Of a DNA stretch of 11,797 nt, positions 6,729 to 11,797 are shown in pieces; position 1 is the stretch's first letter; every line of letters starts with the position of its first letter. Below the pieces are notes generated by a model that saw only the letters and a list, made by a program, of their open reading frames with translations, did not search any database and was not told the origin of the DNA. The DNA is from CAZYPH01 sp964649095 (lineage in GTDB: Bacteria; Bdellovibrionota; UBA1018; UBA923), in the NCBI GenBank assembly GCA_964649095.1, contig CAZYPH010000068.1, positions 1 through 11,797 of the forward strand, written 5' to 3'. Made by a program: the position numbers and the translations under genes.

Positions 6729-9577
6729 ATGATGACATCACGCAAAAATGACTCCCCACAAAAAACAACTCTCAACCATAATACACGCCAAGACGCACTA
6801 ACGCAGGCCATCAATACGCGCATCTTGGTCATCGACGGCGCCATGGGCACGGCACTACAGAATAAAAATCTCACGGCGGCTGACTTTGGGGGCGAGGCCT
6901 TTGAAGGCTGCAACGAAAATTTAGTATTAACGCGACCCGATGTGATTGCGGCCATCCATGAAGATTATCTGGCCCACGGCGCCGACATTATTGAAACCAA
7001 TACGTTTGGCGCCACACCGCTCGTGTTAGACGAATATGATTTGGGCAGTAAAGCGGCCGAAATCAATAAACGCGCTGTAGAACTAGCGCGTAAGGCGTGC
7101 GCTAAATATGATTCCCCCGAAAAGCCCCGCTTTGTAGCAGGAGCGATTGGGCCTACGACAAAAGCCATCTCCGTCACGGGTGGCATTACGTTTGAACAAC
7201 TGATTGAAAATTTTTATGTACAGGCCTTAGCGCTTTTTGATGCGGGCGCTGATTATTTTTTAATCGAGACCTGTCAAGACACACGCAATATCAAGGCCTG
7301 TCTGCTGGCGATCGATAAAGTACATACCCTAAGGGGGTATACAATACCCATCGCCATCTCCGGCACGATCGAACCTATGGGCACGATGCTGGCTGGTCAA
7401 AGCGTCGATGCGTTGGCGGCTGCTTTAGAAAATCGGGAACTTTTATATCTAGGCCTCAACTGTGCAACGGGGCCTGAGTTTATGACCGATCACATCCGTA
7501 CGCTCCATCAAGTGAGTAAGTTTCGTATTGGTTGTGTTCCGAATGCGGGCTTGCCAGATGAAAACGGGTGTTATTTAGAAACCCCTGCCATGTTAACAAA
7601 AACTATTGAAGACTTTGCAAAACAAGGCTGGCTCAACGTTATTGGTGGTTGTTGTGGCACACATAGTGGTCACATAAAAGCCCTACAATCTGTTGCGACT
7701 CAATACGCACCACGCGCGATTACAGCAGAACCATCGTCACGACTCTCAGGCATTGATGCTTTAGAGATCACCGATGATCTGCGACCCATTTTAGTTGGTG
7801 AACGTACCAACGTTATTGGTTCGAAAAAATTCAAAGATTTAATTATTGCGGAAAAATTTGAAGAGGCCTCTGAAGTAGCCCGTGCTCAGGTAAAAAAGGG
7901 CGCGCACATCATAGATGTCTGTTTAGCCAACCCCGATCGCGATGAATTGAGCGACATCACACAATTTTTAGAGTTTGCGACCAAAAAAATTCGTGTGCCC
8001 ATTATGATCGACTCGACCGACGAAGCCGTGATTGAACGAGCGCTTACTTTTTGTCAGGGCAAAGCGATTATAAATAGTATTAATTTAGAAGACGGCGAAG
8101 AACGTTTTGAAAAAGTGATTCCATTAGCGAAACAATATGGCGCAGCGTTGGTCGTAGGTTGTATCGATGATGACCCCAACCAAGGTATGGGCGTTTCACG
8201 TGAACGCAAACTGGCCATTGCCGAACGCAGCTACCAACTATTGACTGAAAAATACGGCATAGCACCAGAAGATATCTACTGGGACCCGTTAGTATTTCCG
8301 TGTGCCACCGGCGATGCACAATACGTAGGCTCGGCGGTCGAGACGATCGAAGGTGTCCGGCTCATCAAACAACGTTTTCCAAAAACAAAAACGGTTCTAG
8401 GTATCTCGAACGTCAGCTTTGGTTTGCCCAACGCGGGACGCGAAGTTTTGAATTCAGTATTTCTTTATCATTGTGTGCAAGCAGGCCTTGATCTGGCCAT
8501 CGTGAATACTGAAAAACTAGAACGTTTTGCGCAGATTCCGGCGGAAGAGCGCCTACTCGCCGAAAATCTTTTGTACAATCGCGGTGACAGCGACCCTATT
8601 GCCGCATTTGCAGCGCATTTTAGGCAACGTAAACAGAATCCATTGAAGAACGTTGGTGAGACTCTGCCCCTTGAAAAACGCCTGGCAAACTACATCATCG
8701 AAGGTTCAAAAGACGGCCTCACGAAAGACCTCGATGAAGCACTCACAAAATACAAACCACTCGATATTATCAATGGCCCGCTCATGACGGGCATGGACGA
8801 AGTGGGTCGACTATTTAACACCAATCAATTAATCGTCGCTGAAGTATTACAATCCGCCGAAAGCATGAAGGCCGCCGTCGCACACTTAGAGCCCTTTATG
8901 GAAAAGTCGGAATCTAGCACCCGCGGCCGCGTTCTGTTAGCGACCGTAAAAGGCGATGTGCATGATATTGGCAAAAACCTGGTTGATATTATTCTTTCGA
9001 ACAACGGTTTTGAGGTGATCAATCTCGGCATTAAAGTATTACCCGAAACACTCATTCAAGCCGCACGCACACATAAACCAGACATCATTGGGTTATCGGG
9101 CCTATTAGTAAAATCGGCGCAACAAATGACGATTACGGCCGCCGACTTTACTCGTGCTGAAATTACGACGCCCATTTTAGTAGGCGGCGCGGCGCTGTCA
9201 GAGGGCTTTGTCGACCGCCAGATTGCCCCAGTATACAAGGGCACGGTCGCCTACGCGTCGGATGCGATGAATGGCCTTGAACTTGCGAAGACGATTGTCG
9301 ACAAGGAAAAATTTGAAACCTTAAAAAATACTCTGAAACTACGACGCGAAGCTTTAGCGCAAAAAACAGCCGCTCAACAAAAACTAGAACTGCAACCGAT
9401 TCGCACAGAGCGCAGTACATCGGTGCAAGAGGCGCCATCGCTACCCCAGCCGCCAGATTTTGATCGACACCTCATACGTAATACGCCGCTTGAAACCATT
9501 TGGCGTTACATCAACCCACTCATGCTCTATGGGCGCCACTTAGGAGTGCCAGGTGGCGTTGTGCGCGCAGTGGCTGC
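6729..9577 (+). CDS. metH: Methionine synthase MetH, 5' part up to scaffold gap
   Basis: Cobalamin-dependent methionine synthase transfers a methyl group from methyltetrahydrofolate to homocysteine through B12, in the cytoplasm. This part (about 949 residues) holds four modules: homocysteine domain (about 25-330) with zinc ligands Cys245 (GLNCATGP) and Cys308/Cys309 (GGCCGTH); pterin domain (about 350-615) with LVGERTNVIGSKKF; cobalamin cap (about 645-725); and B12 domain (about 732-860) with GDVHDIGKN (His745 is the B12 axial ligand) and GLSGLLVKS. The reactivation domain begins (LETIWRYINPLMLYGRHLG) and breaks at ten N (9578-9587). Start: tandem ATG at 6729 and 6732, with AGAAG at 6721-6725 suiting the second better. 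Only 25 bases separate it from the divergent fecR-like start, so there is no room for a cobalamin or SAM riboswitch; a -10-like CATAAT lies at 6701-6706 without a convincing -35. Confidence 0.95.
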
Positions 9578-9587
9578 NNNNNNNNNN
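9578..9587. other. Scaffold gap (10 N) inside metH
   Basis: Ten N join two parts of metH. The flanking reading frames agree only if the true gap is 2 modulo 3 bases (for example 8 or 11), so ten is a placeholder and not a measured length. Confidence 0.95.
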
Positions 9588-10309
9588 CCAATGATGGCCA
9601 AAACGGTGTGGATTATTCAAAGGCCATTGAGATTTTTAAAGAAGTTGAAACCGTAAAAGACATATATAAAAATTCAGATATCTTGAAGCCGGCCGCCGTC
9701 TATCAATTTTTTCGAGCACAAAGCCAGGGTAATGCATTAAACATTCTGAACACAAACGGCTCGATTTTAAGTACGTTTGAGTTCCCGCGGCAGACGCTAG
9801 AACCGCAACTATGCCTTGCCGACTATGTTTCGAGTAGAAGCATTTCACCCAATGGGCCGTGCGACAATATCGCCCTTTTTGTAGTCACCGTGGGACGAGG
9901 TTTGCGTGAAGAGGCGACTAAACTAAAAGATGCGGGCGCGTATTTGCGCTCACACATTTTACAAGCTCTAGCCCTTGAGACGGCCGAAGCTTATGCGGAA
10001 TACCTACACTCGCAATTGCGCAAAATGTGGGGTTTTGCCGATGCGCCTGACATGACCATGATGCAGCGTTTTCAGGCTAAATATCAGGGCAAACGCTACT
10101 CGTTTGGATACCCCGCTTGCCCTCGTCTCGACGATCAACAGATTCTATTTAAATTATTGCAAGCCGAAGAAATTGGAGTTGAGCTTACGGACGGTTTTAT
10201 GATGGAACCCGAAGCCTCCGTCTCGGCCATCACATTCCACCACCCACAGGCGAAATACTTTTCAGTGGGTGGGGCTGGTGATGGCTCGGACGATAATCGA
10301 ACTACTTAG
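9588..10309 (+). CDS. metH: Methionine synthase MetH, 3' part (reactivation domain)
   Basis: This encodes the rest of MetH's AdoMet-binding reactivation domain, which uses S-adenosylmethionine and a flavodoxin-type donor to rescue oxidised cobalamin. From NDGQNG after the gap it runs about 239 residues, with LKPAAVYQFFRA, IALFVVTVG, the signature KRYSFGYPACPRLDDQQ (AdoMet site) and FMMEPEASVSAITFHHPQAKYFSV. It continues directly from the 5' part in domain order, so this is one gene and not a second one; the different frame is explained by the arbitrary gap length. An in-frame ATG near 9500 lies inside the other half's coding sequence and is not a start. The last 16 residues after YFSV are an unusual glycine/aspartate-rich tail. 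The stop TAG at 10307-10309 falls in an 11-base direct repeat. Confidence 0.9.
10299..10309 (+). repeat. 11-base direct repeat, left copy
   Basis: GAACTACTTAG, identical to 10414-10424. It contains the metH stop codon. It could be the left half of a target-site duplication made by insertion of 10310-10413. Confidence 0.7.
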
Positions 10310-10384
10310 TCGGCCCGGAAATACCTATCTCTTAGCCTCTGGGTGCAACAAGTCCGATAAAGTTTNNNNNNNNNNCCGACTAAG
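10305..10384. repeat. 9-base inverted repeat across the second scaffold gap
   Basis: CTTAGTCGG (10305-10313) and CCGACTAAG (10376-10384) are exact reverse complements. The second arm begins immediately after the ten N. It could be part of a terminator hairpin or of a palindromic element that stopped assembly. Confidence 0.6.
10366..10375. other. Scaffold gap (10 N) between convergent genes
   Basis: A second run of exactly ten N, in the 107-base intergenic region between metH and the M1 aminopeptidase gene. The equal length of both gaps marks them as placeholders; any amount of sequence could be missing. Confidence 0.95.
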
Positions 10385-10387
10385 CGA

Positions 10388-10413
10388 CAAAGCAGATGGG
10401 CCTTTTTCCGGAT
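10388..10413 (-). repeat. 26-base dispersed repeat, copy 2
   Basis: The reverse complement of this stretch matches 2912-2937 at 24 of 26 positions. On the plus strand it contains GCAGATGGGCC followed by TTTTT, which could be the 3' arm and U-run of a metH terminator whose 5' arm lies in the gap. It directly adjoins the right copy of the 11-base direct repeat. Confidence 0.7.
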
Positions 10414-10424
10414 GAACTACTTAG
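10414..10424 (+). repeat. 11-base direct repeat, right copy
   Basis: GAACTACTTAG, identical to 10299-10309. On the minus strand it contains the stop codon (TAG, plus 10417-10419) of the aminopeptidase gene. Confidence 0.7.
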
Positions 10425-11797
10425 AATGCGCATCGATGACTTGAGCTAGATCCTCTCGCAAGCGATCGATCTCGGTTTTAAGTTTTGAAATCTGCTCGTG
10501 GGTCGATGTGGCAGCGCTTCGGATATTTTTGATTGCCATTAGGGCCGCGCGCCGTGTGCGTGGCTCAACGGCCGTATCGTAAATCTCCTGCAATCGACCA
10601 TTGGCACTGCTATCGCCTAAACTCTCTAGAGCGTGAATACTATTAATACGCACAAAATAATCGTGGTCGTATGTAAGTTCTTTTAAGAACGGCACGAGAA
10701 TCGAATTATGCAACCCCCCCTCGCGCGCTAACAGCTGAACGACTTCGCGCCTCAAGAACATAGAATAGCGTGCATCAGTGAACGGACGAATCAACGCCAG
10801 AATATCTTGATGAAGCTCTGGGATATAAGTTCGCAACCCAAACTCGGCTAACCCACGCACCACACCACGTAAAAACGTATCGTGCCATGTTGGACGCGGT
10901 TTTTTCATAAACCCAAGCAACGTGGTTAAGGCCTCTGGCGTGCGCAACTTACCAAGCGCTAAACACGCCTCGAAATGCACCACACTGCTTTGATCGCTCT
11001 GAGCCACGCGTTCAAACAACTCGCGTTGACTACTATCGCGGTACAAACCTAAACAACGAATGGCCTCACGCCGCGCTTTAGGATGTTTTAAGAGATCTTT
11101 AGATAAAACTTCCTGAATATATCTTTTTCCTAATGTGCTGCGACAGGCTGAAAGCGCGTTACACAGCTCAGCCTGTACACCCCAGAACAATTCGACGCTT
11201 AGAGCCTTGCCTAGTGCGTCTATCGACCCTCTCGAAACATCTTTGGCCAACATCTTAGCTGCAAAAATGCGCCCCATAATATCAGAGTCGCTCGTGAGCT
11301 GCGCAATCAACTCAGGTTGTGCCGGTTTATACTCCAAATCGCATAACAAAGTATTGGCCACGTTTACTGCGACAAATTCAGGCTTTTTGGGCAAGTTCCA
11401 CTCAAAGGTTTGTTTTTTCTTATTTACAAAGATCGAAACTTTTTCAGCGTCACCGAATTTAACGTCGAGTGGAAAACGAAACACGTCGGCGACCTCGCAC
11501 CCTGGTAGATTGGTTCCGTGGGTCTGTTCTAAATCTAATCGCAGTACTTTGCTTTCAGCATTCCATGTTGTTTTGACTTTTATTTTTGGTTGGCCTGCTT
11601 TGTAGAGCCATTGATCAAAAAACCAATCTAAATCCTGCCCATAGAACTCTTCAAAAGTTGCTTGCAAGTTTTTAGTTTCGACAGCTTTATAAGAATAGTG
11701 TTTTAAGTAGGCGTGGACGGCTTGTTTAAAAATACCGTCACCTACTAAAGATCGCAGCATATGCAACACGCGAGCGCCTTTTTCATAGAGGTGGCGG
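10417..11797 (-). CDS. M1 family aminopeptidase with HEAT repeats, 3' part
   Basis: The open frame runs off the right edge, so only the C-terminal 459 or so residues are present; the GAMEN and HExxH zinc motifs would lie outside the window. The visible start, RHLYEKGARVLHMLRSLVGD, is the M1 catalytic-domain segment downstream of the zinc site (Y.KGA.vLhMLR), followed by ATFEEFYGQDLDWFFDQWLYKAGQP, also typical of M1. A beta domain (about 60-140 from the first Met) precedes a long all-helical region (about 145-420) of HEAT-like repeats, such as EAIRCLGLYRDSSQRELFER and VRINSIHALESLGD. The end, SKLKTEIDRLREDLAQ, reads as a coiled coil. M1 enzymes zinc-hydrolyse N-terminal residues from peptides. 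It converges with metH. Confidence 0.88.
   Translation of the reverse strand, partial: RHLYEKGARVLHMLRSLVGDGIFKQAVHAYLKHYSYKAVETKNLQATFEEFYGQDLDWFFDQWLYKAGQPKIKVKTTWNAESKVLRLDLEQTHGTNLPGCEVADVFRFPLDVKFGDAEKVSIFVNKKKQTFEWNLPKKPEFVAVNVANTLLCDLEYKPAQPELIAQLTSDSDIMGRIFAAKMLAKDVSRGSIDALGKALSVELFWGVQAELCNALSACRSTLGKRYIQEVLSKDLLKHPKARREAIRCLGLYRDSSQRELFERVAQSDQSSVVHFEACLALGKLRTPEALTTLLGFMKKPRPTWHDTFLRGVVRGLAEFGLRTYIPELHQDILALIRPFTDARYSMFLRREVVQLLAREGGLHNSILVPFLKELTYDHDYFVRINSIHALESLGDSSANGRLQEIYDTAVEPRTRRAALMAIKNIRSAATSTHEQISKLKTEIDRLREDLAQVIDAHSK

Larger units (their letters stand above)
10310..10413. mobile_element. Possible small mobile or repetitive element, incomplete at a gap
   Basis: The segment lies between two copies of GAACTACTTAG. 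Its ends are imperfect inverted repeats: CCGGAAATACCTATCTCTT (10315-10333) resembles the reverse complement of 10391-10411, sharing CCGGAAA, then ATCT and CTT in order. The right end repeats elsewhere in the window. Ten N (10366-10375) interrupt it, so its true length and any transposase gene are unknown. An IS or MITE with 11-base target duplication (IS4-type elements make 10-13) would fit. A bidirectional terminator between two convergent genes is the main alternative. Confidence 0.4.

Noticed and set aside
6704..6955. N-terminal extension of the FecR-like protein to 6955
   Set aside because: It is antisense to the highly conserved homocysteine domain of metH, and the ATG at 6703 opens a proper signal peptide.
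9500..9577. Separate gene starting at the ATG near 9500
   Set aside because: This is metH coding sequence in another frame; only the part after the gap is real, as the MetH reactivation domain.

Overview
The window looks like a piece of a Gram-negative bacterial draft genome. Two proteins carry cleavable signal peptides, one of them probably an outer-membrane beta-barrel, and another is a FecR-type periplasmic protein. Two runs of exactly ten N mark scaffold joins. The mix (FecR-like protein plus barrel, an M1 aminopeptidase with HEAT repeats, a full set of MetH modules) would fit a Bdellovibrionota or 'deltaproteobacterial' genome, but that placement is only a guess. No rRNA, tRNA or CRISPR array was seen.

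Layout. Bases 15-1070 (+) encode a tRNA-dihydrouridine synthase followed by a good intrinsic terminator. Converging on it is a two-gene AbiE type IV toxin-antitoxin / abortive-infection module (1133-2787, minus): antitoxin/repressor AbiEi and nucleotidyltransferase toxin AbiEii, sharing an ATGA overlap. Its control region (2788-2865) holds two inverted repeats on either side of a candidate -10 box, as expected for AbiEi autorepression. Next comes an unrecognised cysteine-rich exported protein (3037-3840, minus), whose last residues look out of frame. Then there is a minus-strand cluster, fecR-like gene (6703-6050), barrel gene (6081-5443) and Xaa-Pro aminopeptidase (5373-3952), probably one transcription unit. 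It diverges from metH (6729-10309, +) with only 25 bases between the two start codons. metH encodes all five modules of cobalamin-dependent methionine synthase but is broken by a scaffold gap whose placeholder length puts the two halves out of frame. The window ends with the 3' part of an M1 aminopeptidase gene (11797-10417, minus), convergent with metH.

Most unexpected features. A 26-base sequence (24/26 identical) occurs in two intergenic places 7.5 kb apart, at 2912-2937 and, inverted, at 10388-10413. The second copy ends a short segment (10310-10413) that has imperfect terminal inverted repeats, is flanked by an exact 11-base direct repeat, and contains an unresolved scaffold gap. This is what a small mobile or repetitive element would look like between the convergent metH and aminopeptidase genes. 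The direct repeat carries the stop codons of both genes. A terminator-type repeat is the main alternative.

Working together: dus, metH and the aminopeptidase genes are housekeeping (tRNA modification, one-carbon/methionine metabolism, peptide turnover). The FecR-like and barrel proteins are envelope components. The AbiE module is accessory, probably phage defence.
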